NCBI RefSeq assembly: GCF_021654855.1
Contig: NZ_AP024202.1
Coordinates: forward strand, 930,001 to 994,000
From: Thiomicrorhabdus immobilis
GTDB lineage: Bacteria; Pseudomonadota; Gammaproteobacteria; Thiomicrospirales; Thiomicrospiraceae
DNA length: 64,000 nucleotides
Reading direction: 5' to 3'
Shown: one piece after another, positions 1-10,263 of the stretch
How positions within the stretch are numbered: position 1 is the stretch's first letter
Layout: each line of letters begins with the position of its first letter
The notes under the pieces: generated by a model
What the model was told of the DNA's origin: nothing
The model's input: only the letters and a program-made list of their open reading frames with translations
Database searches by the model: none
Made by a program: the position numbers and the translations under genes

Positions 1-1
1 T

Positions 2-1525
2 CCTAGCCAATTACAGAGAACCTCCGCGTTTTTAACCCACCCGGTGTTTCATGAGCACCGTTCAGAAACTGAGATGATGCGTTATATGCGTCATTTGGCG
101 GATAAAGATTTGGCCTTGGACAGGGCGATGATTCCATTGGGGTCTTGCACTATGAAATTGAATGCAACAGCCGAATTGATGCCGATTTCCTGGCCGGAAT
201 TTGCGAATATGCACCCATTTTCGCCTTTAGAACAGGCGCAAGGTTACCAAAAAATGGTCAAAGAACTCGAGAAAATGCTCTGCGAAACCACCGGTTATGA
301 TGCGGTATCTTTGCAACCTAACTCCGGGGCGCAGGGGGAGTATGCCGGGCTATTGGCGATTCGTGCCTATCATCGAAGTCGGGGTGAAACCCATCGTGAT
401 ATCTGTTTAATCCCCGCTTCGGCTCATGGTACCAATCCGGCCTCGGCACAAATGGCGGGTATGGATGTAGTGGTGGTCAATACCACGGCCGAGGGCGAAA
501 TCGATCTGGATGACCTACAAGCCAAATTGGACAAATACTCACAACAACTTGCGGCCATTATGATTACCTATCCCTCTACCCATGGGGTGTTTGAAGAGAA
601 TGTGAAGACCGTTTGCGAAATGGTCCATCAACACGGTGGTCAAGTCTATATTGATGGTGCCAATATGAATGCCATGGTCGGTATTGCCGCGCCAGGAAAA
701 TTTGGAGGTGATGTCTCACATTTGAATTTGCATAAAACCTTCGCGATACCGCATGGCGGAGGCGGGCCGGGTGTAGGGCCGATAGGTGTGGGCAAACATT
801 TAGCGCCGTTTTTACCGGGTTATGCCGTGGTGCAGGCGGAGGATGAGCCTAATGAAGTAGGCGCCGTTTGCGGCGCGCCGTGGGGCAGTGCGGGAGTGTT
901 ACCGATTAGTTGGAGTTACATTGCCATGATGGGGCGTGATGGTTTACAGCAAGCCACATCGGTTGCCATTCTTAACGCGAACTACATCGCCCAGCGTTTA
1001 GCGCCACATTACCCTATTTTGTATAGCGATAAAAACGGTCTAGTGGCACACGAGTGTATTATCGATTTGCGTCCAATTAAGGAGCAATCGGGTATCTCGG
1101 TGGACGATATCGCCAAACGTTTGATTGATTACGGCTTCCATGCACCTACCATGTCATTTCCGGTTGCAGGTACCCTGATGATAGAACCGACCGAATCGGA
1201 ATCCAAGCTGGAATTGGATCGTTTTTGCGATGCGATGATTGCCATCAAACAAGAGATTGTCGATGTCATGAATGGTGCGCTGGATGAGAATGATAATCCG
1301 CTTAAAAACGCACCGCACACTGCCGAGATGGTGATGAATGATGAATGGTCACATAGTTATTCCCGAGCGTTGGCGGCTTATCCGTTGGCAAGCTTGCGTG
1401 AGAGCAAATATTGGTGTCCGGTAGGGCGAGTGGATAATGTCTATGGTGACCGCAATTTGGTCTGCTCCTGTCCGCCTTTGAGCGATTACGCTCACGACGA
1501 AGATGCCTTGCAAGGAGAAGCCTAA
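2..1525 (+). CDS. gcvP: glycine dehydrogenase (decarboxylating), P protein, C-terminal part
   Basis: PLP-dependent P protein of the glycine cleavage system, which decarboxylates glycine and passes the aminomethyl group to lipoyl-GcvH. The frame is open through the left edge, and the residues before the first possible start ([11 protein letters not shown]) match the middle of the single-chain ~950-residue P protein, so this is a truncated view, not a complete GcvPB subunit. Visible landmarks are the [13 protein letters not shown] segment, [15 protein letters not shown], and [18 protein letters not shown], which holds the PLP lysine. The stop overlaps the ATG of the next gene by one base, so the two are co-translated. 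A GTG at position 44 could be misread as a start; the upstream homology argues against it. Confidence 0.95.
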   Translation, partial: PSQLQRTSAFLTHPVFHEHRSETEMMRYMRHLADKDLALDRAMIPLGSCTMKLNATAELMPISWPEFANMHPFSPLEQAQGYQKMVKELEKMLCETTGYDAVSLQPNSGAQGEYAGLLAIRAYHRSRGETHRDICLIPASAHGTNPASAQMAGMDVVVVNTTAEGEIDLDDLQAKLDKYSQQLAAIMITYPSTHGVFEENVKTVCEMVHQHGGQVYIDGANMNAMVGIAAPGKFGGDVSHLNLHKTFAIPHGGGGPGVGPIGVGKHLAPFLPGYAVVQAEDEPNEVGAVCGAPWGSAGVLPISWSYIAMMGRDGLQQATSVAILNANYIAQRLAPHYPILYSDKNGLVAHECIIDLRPIKEQSGISVDDIAKRLIDYGFHAPTMSFPVAGTLMIEPTESESKLELDRFCDAMIAIKQEIVDVMNGALDENDNPLKNAPHTAEMVMNDEWSHSYSRALAAYPLASLRESKYWCPVGRVDNVYGDRNLVCSCPPLSDYAHDEDALQGEA

Positions 1526-2052
1526 TGAAAAAATCGATTGTCATCAGTGTGCTGGGTAACGACTCACCAGGCCTGGTCAAATCACTTTCCAAACTGATTG
1601 TGGCGCATCAAGGTGAATGGATAGAAAGCCGCATGGCGAGTTTGGCAGGGAAGTTTGCCGGCATCTTGCGGGTAGATTTACCTTCTGATCAGGTGATGGA
1701 TTTTCAAGCGGCTTTGCAAAATCATCAACAGCTTGGATTAAGTGCCATTTTTGAAGAGAGTCATAGCAATGGTTCTGCACAAAAAACCAATCAGTTCGAG
1801 ATTGAATTGATTGGTCAAGACCAACCTGGAATTGTGCACCGTATCTCTTCGGCACTGGCGCAAATCAATGCCAGTGTGGATGAGTTGCATACTGAGGTGA
1901 TTGAAGCGGCCATGACCGGCGAAAACCTCTTTAAAGCGGATATCAAAGTGCATATTGCCCGTGATGTGAAGGCGGCAGAAATAAGAGCCTTGCTGGAAGA
2001 GCTGGCTAATGAGTTGATTGTGGATATCCAGCTACTTGAAGCAGGCGCATAA
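1525..2052 (+). CDS. gcvR: GcvR-like ACT-domain regulator
   Basis: 175-residue protein of two ACT domains: residues 1-75 start with the ISVLGNDSPGLV strand-loop and residues 88-172 with IELIGQDQPGIV, the usual glycine/serine-type ligand loop of ACT repeats. This matches the glycine cleavage transcriptional repressor family (E. coli GcvR, about 190 residues), which acts through GcvA rather than binding DNA itself. Start is fixed by AAGGAG eight bases upstream and by the TAATG overlap with gcvP. Location directly behind gcvP supports a role in sensing glycine for this operon; no GcvA gene is in view. The first PGLV loop is encoded by a perfect CCAGGCCTGG copy (1567-1576). Regulatory function is inferred from family and context. 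Confidence 0.8.
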   Translation: MKKSIVISVLGNDSPGLVKSLSKLIVAHQGEWIESRMASLAGKFAGILRVDLPSDQVMDFQAALQNHQQLGLSAIFEESHSNGSAQKTNQFEIELIGQDQPGIVHRISSALAQINASVDELHTEVIEAAMTGENLFKADIKVHIARDVKAAEIRALLEELANELIVDIQLLEAGA

Positions 2053-2107
2053 ATGGGCAGTCTGATTAGCGGTTCAATTGGTCTTTTAATCGACTAAAAT
2101 TAAACTT

Positions 2108-2119
2108 ACCAGGCCTGGT
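2108..2119. repeat. iterated palindrome ACCAGGCCTGGT, intergenic copy
   Basis: Perfect 12-bp copy between gcvR and serS. It has no adjacent T-run, so it is not an obvious terminator here. Confidence 0.85.
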
Positions 2120-2204
2120 AGATGTTAGAATATCTGGCAAAATTTACAGGTCAAACTTAGGTTTTAAGACCTTAACACAAAGAATTACTGAATAATCCAA
2201 ATAG

Positions 2205-3500
<1,296 letters not shown>

Positions 3501-3530
3501 TCACTTCTGAACGACTCGTTTAAACAGACA

Positions 3531-3567
3531 AAAAGCACCAAGTCTTACCAGGCCTGGTGCTTTTTTT
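3531..3567 (+). terminator. rho-independent terminator after serS, carrying a palindrome copy
   Basis: Stem AAAAGCACCA / TGGTGCTTTT with a T-run following. The 3' arm uses part of an ACCAGGCCTGGT copy (3547-3558), so the palindrome is embedded in the terminator. Confidence 0.85.
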
Positions 3568-3613
3568 ATAGTTGTGTCTTTCAACTTCATTGATGCTTTT
3601 AATGAAGATATGG

Positions 3614-3943
3614 TTAACTGAAATCAAAATAGATTTCTGCAAAATTAACAACTTTGTTGTGTTTGATATTCACGCCTTCCAACTGCAACAGCGCCATTTT
3701 TTTCTCCACCCCTAAAGCATAATTGCCAATATGGCCATTCGTGTTCACCACCCTATGGCAAGGCACGTTGATGAGATCGGGGTTGTTAGCCATCGCATTG
3801 CCCACCGCCTGATAAGCCTTAGTGTTTAAGGCCTGGGCAATCGCTTTATAGGTGGTGACTCGACCTCTTGGAATTTTCATCAAAAGGGCATAACATTGTT
3901 CGTTAAAGCTTAAGTCATTGTTTTTAATCTTTTTTGTGATCAT
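3614..3943 (-). CDS. MGMT-family methyltransferase-like protein (single domain)
   Basis: 109-residue protein equal to the C-terminal DNA-binding/active-site domain of O6-methylguanine-DNA methyltransferases. It has the helix-turn-helix region IPRGRVTTYKAIAQAL, the conserved NNPD segment and the active-site motif PCHRVV with cysteine intact. The N-terminal domain of Ogt/Ada is missing. Alkyltransferase-like (ATL) proteins have the same size but usually replace the cysteine with tryptophan; here the cysteine is kept, so true alkyl transfer is possible. It points away from tRNA-Ser and has a near-perfect palindrome copy (3952-3961) just upstream of its ATG. Convergent with serS. Confidence 0.85.
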   Translation of the reverse strand: MITKKIKNNDLSFNEQCYALLMKIPRGRVTTYKAIAQALNTKAYQAVGNAMANNPDLINVPCHRVVNTNGHIGNYALGVEKKMALLQLEGVNIKHNKVVNFAEIYFDFS

Positions 3944-4011
3944 GATTGTTACCAGGCCTGTTAGGTTTTATTTATTTTACGAAAAAATTACAAAAAACTC
4001 TTTAAAACGGC

Positions 4012-4039
4012 TTGCAATAATCGCTCAGACCTCTATAAT
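4012..4039 (+). promoter_or_regulatory. sigma-70 promoter for tRNA-Ser
   Basis: TTGCAA (-35) and TATAAT (-10) separated by 16 bp, ending 17 bp before the mature tRNA. Confidence 0.8.
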
Positions 4040-4056
4040 ACGCCACATCAAAACAT

Positions 4057-4147
4057 GGTGGACTGGCTGAGCGGTTGAAGGCGGCGGTCTTGAAAACCGT
4101 TGTAGGTTTGTAGCCTACCTGGGGTTCGAATCCCTAGTCCACCGCCA
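4057..4147 (+). tRNA. tRNA-Ser (anticodon TGA)
   Basis: Class II tRNA with a long variable arm. Acceptor arms GGTGGAC/GTCCACC with discriminator G and encoded CCA; anticodon loop CTTGAAA gives TGA (4091-4093), reading UCN codons. T-arm GGTTCGAATCC is present. Confidence 0.96.
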
Positions 4148-4154
4148 TATTTTG

Positions 4155-4194
4155 AAAACCCCGTATTGGAATTGACTGATACGGGGTTTTTTTA
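4155..4194 (+). terminator. terminator after tRNA-Ser
   Basis: Stem AAAACCCCGTAT / ATACGGGGTTTT followed by further T residues, a few bases after the tRNA 3' end. The next ~265 bp up to the sensor kinase hold no feature I can support. Confidence 0.85.
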
Positions 4195-4460
4195 TGTCTA
4201 TCAAAATCGAAATTTACTATCGTGTTTTTTGCATCGAACTTAGTAAAGGCCATAGCGTTTCAACTTCACAAGCACTTATCAGGCTTAACAGACCTTTATT
4301 TTCCTTGAACCATCTCTTTATTAAGACATTCTGACAATAAGGTGTTTGGTCTTTTAATTTTTGTTTGCCAGTATAGAATAATGTGCATTCTGTCAGTTCA
4401 TTGTAAGCTGGTAAAATGTCGAGTGTTTTATATGCTGATTTTTATAAGTAAGGGTTTGTT

Positions 4461-5858
4461 TTGTTAAATTTTAAAGCGATGAAAGCGATTCAGCCAACGG
4501 CTAAACAAAAGCCCGAACTCAAATATTCGATAGGCTTATTGAGTTTTTTAACACTGCTGTGGAGTGTAACGCTTAGTTGGTTTTACGTTAAATTAGAAAT
4601 AAATTTTGCGTTATTGCCTGTCGCCGTTTGGTTAGGTCTGATGTTGTTAACCTTGTTGTTTTGTTACGTTTTGTTGCATTACCAAAACTTTAGATTGCAA
4701 ACCAATACCCAAACGTTCAATGTGTTCTGGTTGGCGCTGTTAGGCTGGATCATGATGTTGAATGCGGGTTTATTGTATGAAACGGGGGGTACGATTAATC
4801 CGTTAATGCACTTGTTACTGTTACCATTGGCATTGGGAATGCTGATTTTATCAACGCCTTTCTTTATGTTGTTAGCACTGTTTTCAGCCGGGTTTTACGT
4901 TATTTTAAGTTTTTATTACGTGCCCATCATGACCTTGAAAGTGACCAGTTTACAGGCTTTTTTTGCTTGGCATTTGCATGGTTCAATGCTGGTGTTCATG
5001 TTGTTGGTGTTGCTACTTGCCACCTTGATTTTGCCATTGAAAAAACGCTTGGAAGCGCAGCGAGCCGCATTAGAGTCGCAACGTAATGCGGCTCTCCAAA
5101 ATGAGTATTTATTGTCTATCGCGAGTATTGCTTCGGCATCGGCACATCAATTAAGTACCCCGCTCAATACCTTAACGTTATTAGAACCATTGATTCGTAA
5201 AGAGGTAAGCAGTGAATTGGGGCAAAGTTATTTACAAACCTTTTCTGAGCAAATCCAGGTTTGTAATCAGGCTTTACAGGGGTTACGTAGACGCGCAAAT
5301 TATTCGCCTAAAAATGCCCAGCATAACCTTGATGAGGGCATTGATTGCCAACAGTTATTAGCCGATTTACGTCAAGAATTCGCGTTGATTCATCCTAAAA
5401 GTGTGCTCCAAATCCAGTCGTTGGTGGCTGATTCAAACGGTGACGGACAAAATCCACCGTTGATTGATGCGTCCATTTCAGCCCCTAGGAACATGGTGTT
5501 GAAAGTGGATGAAAGCTTTAAATTAGCGATTATGAACTTGCTGGATAATGCGGCAAGATACAGTCCTGATTATGTATCGATCAAGTTTGAATTAACCGCA
5601 GCAGGCCTGTTCATTATGGTTGAGGATGAAGGCGGCGGCATGCCGGAAACCGATATTAAAACTTTAGGGGAGCAGCCGCTTGATGACTATTATGGTATTG
5701 GTATGGGGGGGTTTTTGACGCGGATGATTGTCGAGCGTTTTGCTGGAAAATTAACCTTCACAAATATACAAACCAGCTCTTCTAAGGGGTTGAGAGCGTG
5801 TTTGTTTTTACCGATGAATGTCATTCGCATGCAGGAAGACGTTTCTTCAGATACATAA
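4461..5858 (+). CDS. regB: RegB/PrrB-like membrane sensor histidine kinase
   Basis: 465-residue kinase. Residues 20-190 contain about six hydrophobic spans. A charged linker follows, then the H-box ASAHQLSTPLNTL (phospho-acceptor His near residue 228), close to the HxLxTPL form typical of RegB/PrrB/ActS redox kinases. The ATPase domain has the N-box NLLDNAARYSPDY, the G1 box DEGGGMPE and a G2 box YGIGMGGF. The TTG start is chosen because AAGGG lies seven bases upstream; an in-frame ATG six codons later has no ribosome site. The partner response regulator follows after 86 bp. Family role: sensing respiratory redox state through the quinone pool or a reactive cysteine; the exact signal here is not visible. 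Confidence 0.85.
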   Translation: MLNFKAMKAIQPTAKQKPELKYSIGLLSFLTLLWSVTLSWFYVKLEINFALLPVAVWLGLMLLTLLFCYVLLHYQNFRLQTNTQTFNVFWLALLGWIMMLNAGLLYETGGTINPLMHLLLLPLALGMLILSTPFFMLLALFSAGFYVILSFYYVPIMTLKVTSLQAFFAWHLHGSMLVFMLLVLLLATLILPLKKRLEAQRAALESQRNAALQNEYLLSIASIASASAHQLSTPLNTLTLLEPLIRKEVSSELGQSYLQTFSEQIQVCNQALQGLRRRANYSPKNAQHNLDEGIDCQQLLADLRQEFALIHPKSVLQIQSLVADSNGDGQNPPLIDASISAPRNMVLKVDESFKLAIMNLLDNAARYSPDYVSIKFELTAAGLFIMVEDEGGGMPETDIKTLGEQPLDDYYGIGMGGFLTRMIVERFAGKLTFTNIQTSSSKGLRACLFLPMNVIRMQEDVSSDT

Positions 5859-5944
5859 AAAGTCATTAATGAGTCTAACGAAAATTTTAAGTACAAAGCC
5901 TCAAGAAGGGGCAATGAATAAGCTGAGAGATAAAGGCGTTTACC

Positions 5945-6520
5945 ATGAATGAGTTGCCAATTTTAATCGTGGATGACGATACGACTTTTTTAAGGATTTT
6001 AGAGCAGTCGATTAAATACCACAATCTTATGGTGCTGACCGCCAGTTCGCCAGAGGAGGCTGGTCAGTTGATGGCCACACAATCGTTTGCTTACGCTATT
6101 TTGGACCTGAATTTAAATGGCCAAAGTGGTTTAAACCTGTTGCAGACCTTGTTAAGCCATTATCCCGATTGCAAAGTTCTGATTTTAACGGGCTATGCCA
6201 GTGTGGCAACGGCGGTTGAGGCCATGCGTATTGGCGCTTATGATTATTTGTGTAAGCCTGCCAGCGTCAAAGAAATTTTAAATGCGTTGGGGTTGGAAGA
6301 AAGCAACCTTTCGGAATCCGAAGAAGCGGCTTGTCCAAGCCGAAATGAGAATATTGAGCAGGATAGTTTTAACGCCATGTCGGTCAAGCGTTTGGAATGG
6401 GAACATATCCAAAAGGTGTTAATGGAGCACGATGGCAATATCAGCCTGACTGCACAAGCTTTGAATATGCATCGTCGCACTTTGCAAAGAAAGCTACAAA
6501 AAAGGCCGGTTGAAAAATAA
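5945..6520 (+). CDS. regA: RegA/PrrA-like response regulator
   Basis: 191 residues: receiver domain (acidic DDD near residues 10-12, phospho-acceptor Asp in AILDLNLNG, Thr in LILTGYAS, Lys in CKPAS), then a short variable linker and a Fis-type helix-turn-helix ending LNMHRRTLQRKLQKR. The MHRRTLQR recognition helix is the hallmark of RegA/PrrA/ActR regulators of photosynthesis, respiration and nitrogen/carbon metabolism. Two sites in this window match the GCGNC-N5-GNCGC type of box described for this family (9848, 17425), both upstream of TonB receptors. The stop codon is directly abutted by a perfect CCAGGCCTGG copy. Confidence 0.88.
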   Translation: MNELPILIVDDDTTFLRILEQSIKYHNLMVLTASSPEEAGQLMATQSFAYAILDLNLNGQSGLNLLQTLLSHYPDCKVLILTGYASVATAVEAMRIGAYDYLCKPASVKEILNALGLEESNLSESEEAACPSRNENIEQDSFNAMSVKRLEWEHIQKVLMEHDGNISLTAQALNMHRRTLQRKLQKRPVEK

Positions 6521-6531
6521 CCAGGCCTGGT
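6520..6531. repeat. iterated palindrome ACCAGGCCTGGT abutting the regA stop codon
   Basis: Perfect 12-bp copy whose first A is the last base of the TAA stop. No T-run follows, so termination here is not evident. Confidence 0.85.
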
Positions 6532-6633
6532 CAAATCTTAATGATTTTACGGTGTAATTTGTTTTACAATCCATAATGGATTGAAAGTGGTATTTTTACT
6601 TAAGTTGTTGTCTATTTATCTTTAGGAGTGATG

Positions 6634-7491
6634 ATGAAACGATTGTCTTTACTGGCGGTTGCCGCCGGATGTGTAATGAGTTTTCAAGCAATGGCCGCAA
6701 CGGTAGCCGAAATGGTTGAGGTCAGTAACCCGTATGTGCGTATGGTGCCGCCAAACGCACCGGCAACGGCGGCATTTATGGAGCTTAAAAATACGGGGCA
6801 CAGTGACCATGCTTTGGTTTCTGCTAAAGCTTATATTAACAAAGTAACCGAACTGCATACCCACATTCACGATAATGGCGTGATGCGTATGCGCCAAGTG
6901 CAAAAGATTGACTTGCCTGCGGGCCAGTCAACGGCATTAAAACCAGGTGGTTTCCACATTATGTTAATTGGTTTAAATGCGCCAGTTGAAAAGGACCAAA
7001 GCATTAAAATCGATTTAACGTTTGATGATGGCTCTACCAAAACCATTGAAGCCAAAGGTCGTCCTTTGATGCCAATGAAAGGCATGAAGATGGGTATGAT
7101 GGGCAAACAATTAAGTAATGGGCGCAATAGCAACCCAATGCAATTGGTAATGCATGCCAACCCTGCGTTTCCTAATTTAACCGGTATCGCGATTAAAAAC
7201 GCTCAGGAACTAGGATTGAGTGATGAGCAAGTGGGCAAATTAAAAGCGTGGACTCAAAAGAACGGTGATGAGATGAAGCGTTTATTTCAGGCTGTGAACA
7301 TGACTGAAAAAGAGCTAATTCAAGACACTTTAGCAGGCATGTCTAAAGCGGAATTGATGGCTAAGTTCGAGAAAACCTTGGCGATGCGTAAACAGATTGC
7401 CGAAACCAAAATCGATTGTCGTGACAATATGAAAAAAGTCCTAACGGCCGAGCAATTTGATAAGTTAGCTTCTATCTATCCAATGATGTAA
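6634..7491 (+). CDS. periplasmic PCu(A)C copper chaperone fused to a Spy/CpxP-like helical domain
   Basis: Signal peptide (MKRLSLLAVAAGCVMSFQ, cleavage after AMA) then a PCu(A)C domain to about residue 150 with the copper motif made of THIHDNGVMRM and GGFHIMLIGL. PCu(A)C proteins deliver Cu(I) to CuA/CuB sites of haem-copper oxidases. After a Met-rich linker (MPMKGMKMGMMG) comes a ~110-residue helical region, LSDEQVGKLKAWTQ...LTAEQFDKLASI, recalling the LTxxQ repeats of Spy/CpxP/ZraP. Start: of GTG-ATG-ATG in a row, the last ATG is five bases from AGGAG. Convergent with a copper-type TonB receptor. The fusion is unusual; C-terminal assignment is by pattern only. Confidence 0.8.
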   Translation: MKRLSLLAVAAGCVMSFQAMAATVAEMVEVSNPYVRMVPPNAPATAAFMELKNTGHSDHALVSAKAYINKVTELHTHIHDNGVMRMRQVQKIDLPAGQSTALKPGGFHIMLIGLNAPVEKDQSIKIDLTFDDGSTKTIEAKGRPLMPMKGMKMGMMGKQLSNGRNSNPMQLVMHANPAFPNLTGIAIKNAQELGLSDEQVGKLKAWTQKNGDEMKRLFQAVNMTEKELIQDTLAGMSKAELMAKFEKTLAMRKQIAETKIDCRDNMKKVLTAEQFDKLASIYPMM

Positions 7492-7510
7492 TTTCTTGAG
7501 TAGCAGATAC

Positions 7511-7536
7511 AAAAAAAGCCCGAAAGGGCTTTTTTT
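7511..7536. terminator. bidirectional terminator between convergent copper genes
   Basis: AAAAAAAGCCC, loop GAAA, GGGCTTTTTTT: works for the chaperone on the plus strand and for the receptor on the minus strand. Confidence 0.92.
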
Positions 7537-7562
7537 GTTTTTGGCGATTAAAGCTCTCTAAG

Positions 7563-9758
7563 TTAGAACTTTAAATTCAAGCCAGCGTAGAACGTTCTAC
7601 CCGCACCAGGAACAGCCAATTGCGGGATTCCTGTGATTGACATCGTTTTACCTTCACCTGTATAGACTCCACCTGTTGGTAAGTCATAAGAGTGATTAAA
7701 TAGGTTATCGATACCAAAATCGATACGTAGATTCTTTAAGGTATAGCTTGTTTTCATATTCACTAAGCTATAACCCGCTGTTTTCAGTTCATTACGGTTT
7801 TCAGAAACTTCTGTTTTATCGCTAACCAACACCAATTCAACGCTGTTGTTCCAACGGTTTAGCTGTTGCATTACGGCAACCGTCGCATTTAACGGCATAA
7901 TGTTATATAAGTTATCATCTGTTTCTAAGTTAATACCACGAGCGTAATTGACTTTGGCTTTGGCTTTCCAATCACCAAACTCGTTTTCAGCCAATTTAGT
8001 ATTAGCTGCAACATCTAAACCATAGATACGAGCACTTTCGTTGACGTATTGATATACACCGAAATCACCATAACTTTTCACTAACTCAGCATCAATATAG
8101 TTTTCAATATGGCTGAAGTATGGCATAACTTGAACACTCCAATCTTTTTGATTGGCCGCGTGCCAATCTAGAGTGGTGCTTAGAGTATAAGCCGTTTCAG
8201 GTTCTAAGTTGATGTCACCGATATAACCATTTCCATCACCCACAAAGTTATTCATAACCGCGGCCATGGACCAAGTTGACCAAGTATAACGTTCATAAAG
8301 CGTTGGTGAACGTACTTGACGGGCAAAGCCCATGTCCATATCAAAGGTATCGCTAGCTTTATAACTCGCTAATGCGGTTAGGTTAAGGTTGTGATCCGTC
8401 ACTGAACGGTCAGAAGCATTGAAAGCCGCCGCTTCACTTGCTTCATTGGTCGTCATTGTAACGGTGCCTTTAGTGAAGGTGTCAGCGTCATGGTAACCCT
8501 GGACTTCATCCGCATTCATGTTAACCAATTCATAGCGAGCTCCTAAACGAGTTTTCCACGCAGGACTGACTTCTTTAATCCATTCGGCAAAAAGCGCATT
8601 ACGATCACGTGTACCATTATTGATGTTCCAGAAAGTATTTGGACTCATGCCTGGTGAAGCAGGGTTAGCAACCCAATAATCATCCAAAGTATATGTTTGT
8701 AATTCAGCACCAATATTCAAATCATTTTTATTATCAAGTGCGACAAGTGCAGAAGCTTTAACCCCTTTGGTTTCACTTTCGGTATCCATCGGCATTTGCG
8801 TTTGAATCTTGTAATCCATAAATGCCATTTTGTGGTCGACTTCTTCACTATAAGCTTGTAACTTTAAATCACCCCAGCTCATCGCTTGGTCGAATGAAAG
8901 ATTTAATTTAGTGCTGTCGTTTTGAGTCATATCCATACGTTGGTTAGGATACTGTTGATAAGGCATCTCTTGTTTGGTTATGGTTGCTTGGAATAGATTG
9001 TCATCACCTTTATAAGCAAACCCTAAGCTGTGGTTGATTGATTCGTAAGCGGTACCTGCTACTTCATCTTTATCGGTAGTTGTTCCTTCCGTTCCTGATG
9101 TAAACTCTGTACCTGATGTAGATTTGGTGGTAGTCGTAAAGTCTTTAAAGTCATCCGCAGCATCATAGTTGCCAGACATGGCTTTTGAGCCTTTATAGGT
9201 CAAACTGAATTTGTCATTTGCGGTTGTGACCGCCACATTGCCGCCTTTAGCATCTCCGTTATTACGGTAGTAAGCGCCAATTTCACCTTTGGTAACTACT
9301 TCTGAAGTAGGGGCAAAGAAAGGCTCATTGGTTTTGACAAGAATACTGCCTCCAATACTATCACCACCCACGCTAACAGGTGTGATACCTGGGTAAATCT
9401 CAACATTATCAACTTGTGACGGAGAGGTATAAGACAAAGGCGTGTTCATGTGGTTTGGACAAGAAGCCAACAGGGGCATGCCATCAAGCTCTACATTTAA
9501 ACGGTGGTCTGCAATACCGCGTATCACAGGGAAACCAGAAACAGGTCCCGCCTGATTAACGGAAACGCTAGGAGAGTTTTTTAAAATGTTGACTACATCA
9601 CTGGTAGAGCTACTATTTGATTGAATCGTTTCTTGAGTGATTTGTTGTTGGTTGATTTGTTCTGAAGTGCCGATGACTTCAATTTGTGGCAGAGAATCTG
9701 CGTAAACGGCTGGCGATAACATGCTTGCAATAATGGAGGCTAAAAGTTTCTTTTTCAT
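7563..9758 (-). CDS. TonB-dependent copper receptor (OprC/NosA-like)
   Basis: 731-residue outer-membrane receptor: signal peptide (cleaved after VYA), TonB box region near IEVIGTSEQ, plug domain residues 40-165, then a 22-strand-type barrel ending in the C-terminal aromatic (AGLNLKF). The plug contains ASCPNHMNTP (Cys100, Met104), equivalent to the CxxxM copper-binding element of Pseudomonas OprC, and YPGITPVSVGGDSIGGSI, typical of the TonB-copper family. It faces a periplasmic copper chaperone and has a RegA-type palindrome 90 bp upstream. Likely imports copper under limitation to supply respiratory oxidases or N2O reductase; substrate is inferred from family. Confidence 0.88.
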   Translation of the reverse strand: MKKKLLASIIASMLSPAVYADSLPQIEVIGTSEQINQQQITQETIQSNSSSTSDVVNILKNSPSVSVNQAGPVSGFPVIRGIADHRLNVELDGMPLLASCPNHMNTPLSYTSPSQVDNVEIYPGITPVSVGGDSIGGSILVKTNEPFFAPTSEVVTKGEIGAYYRNNGDAKGGNVAVTTANDKFSLTYKGSKAMSGNYDAADDFKDFTTTTKSTSGTEFTSGTEGTTTDKDEVAGTAYESINHSLGFAYKGDDNLFQATITKQEMPYQQYPNQRMDMTQNDSTKLNLSFDQAMSWGDLKLQAYSEEVDHKMAFMDYKIQTQMPMDTESETKGVKASALVALDNKNDLNIGAELQTYTLDDYWVANPASPGMSPNTFWNINNGTRDRNALFAEWIKEVSPAWKTRLGARYELVNMNADEVQGYHDADTFTKGTVTMTTNEASEAAAFNASDRSVTDHNLNLTALASYKASDTFDMDMGFARQVRSPTLYERYTWSTWSMAAVMNNFVGDGNGYIGDINLEPETAYTLSTTLDWHAANQKDWSVQVMPYFSHIENYIDAELVKSYGDFGVYQYVNESARIYGLDVAANTKLAENEFGDWKAKAKVNYARGINLETDDNLYNIMPLNATVAVMQQLNRWNNSVELVLVSDKTEVSENRNELKTAGYSLVNMKTSYTLKNLRIDFGIDNLFNHSYDLPTGGVYTGEGKTMSITGIPQLAVPGAGRTFYAGLNLKF

Positions 9759-9847
9759 GATTTCTGGCTTTTATTTGTTGTTTTGATGAATCATCTGGGA
9801 ATAGATATTTGGCTCCGTATTTTGAAGTATGTTTGGGGCAAAAAAAA

Positions 9848-9864
9848 TGCGACAAATTGTCGCA
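9848..9864. promoter_or_regulatory. 17-bp operator palindrome upstream of the copper receptor (RegA-type box)
   Basis: TGCGACAAATTGTCGCA, a perfect dyad around a central A. Its GCGAC-N5-GTCGC core matches the form reported for RegA/PrrA sites. An identical 17-mer lies before the haem-type receptor at 17425-17441. RegA-like binding is inferred from the regA gene in this window. Confidence 0.75.
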
Positions 9865-9921
9865 CTTATGAATGGTTATGCATGTATAAAGTTATTTTAT
9901 TTGCTGGGTAGGGAGAGCAGG

Positions 9922-10254
9922 TTATTGATTTTTCTCTTCTGGTACATAAATCATACTGCCATCTTCCAATCGATAAGCGACTCCTGCTTTAGAGCCTTTA
10001 CCTTCGCCCATTTGCCCTGTGGATTTATACTCTTTTAATTGGTCACCCTCTTTGACCAAGATTTCCATATTAGGTTGTCCCGCATTTTTAATCACGGTGA
10101 CGTTCTCGGCGCTGTTAAACGGATTAATCGGGTTGCTCATCACAATAATCAACAGTACCGCAATCACCACCAAAAACAGATCAACCATATTGACCACACT
10201 TAAAATCGGGTCGTCTTCGTCTTCTTCAATAATATTTAAATCGATTTGGCTCAT
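9922..10254 (-). CDS. DUF2149 protein (ExbD-position, HmuV-like)
   Basis: 110 residues: acidic N-terminus (EEDEDDP), a single membrane span (residues 22-42, VDLFLVVIAVLLIIVMS), then a periplasmic domain ending GVAYRLEDGSMIYVP. This matches DUF2149, found behind CobN-like and MotA/TolQ/ExbB-like genes in haem-uptake (hmu) loci. It probably fills the role of ExbD, energising the TonB receptor or the chelatase together with the upstream ExbB-like protein. It is the last gene of the four-gene minus-strand cluster, nine bases after the ExbB-like gene. Function is inferred from context. Confidence 0.8.
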   Translation of the reverse strand: MSQIDLNIIEEDEDDPILSVVNMVDLFLVVIAVLLIIVMSNPINPFNSAENVTVIKNAGQPNMEILVKEGDQLKEYKSTGQMGEGKGSKAGVAYRLEDGSMIYVPEEKNQ

Positions 10255-10263
10255 GGTTGCTCC

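Noticed and set aside
44-1525. Complete GcvPB-like ORF starting at GTG 44
   Set aside because: The upstream frame is open to the window edge and encodes conserved P-protein residues ([11 protein letters not shown]), so the gene is a truncated full-length gcvP.
9848-9864. CooA-type site
   Set aside because: CooA sites have TGTCG first and CGACA second; here the order is opposite and fits a RegA-type box better.
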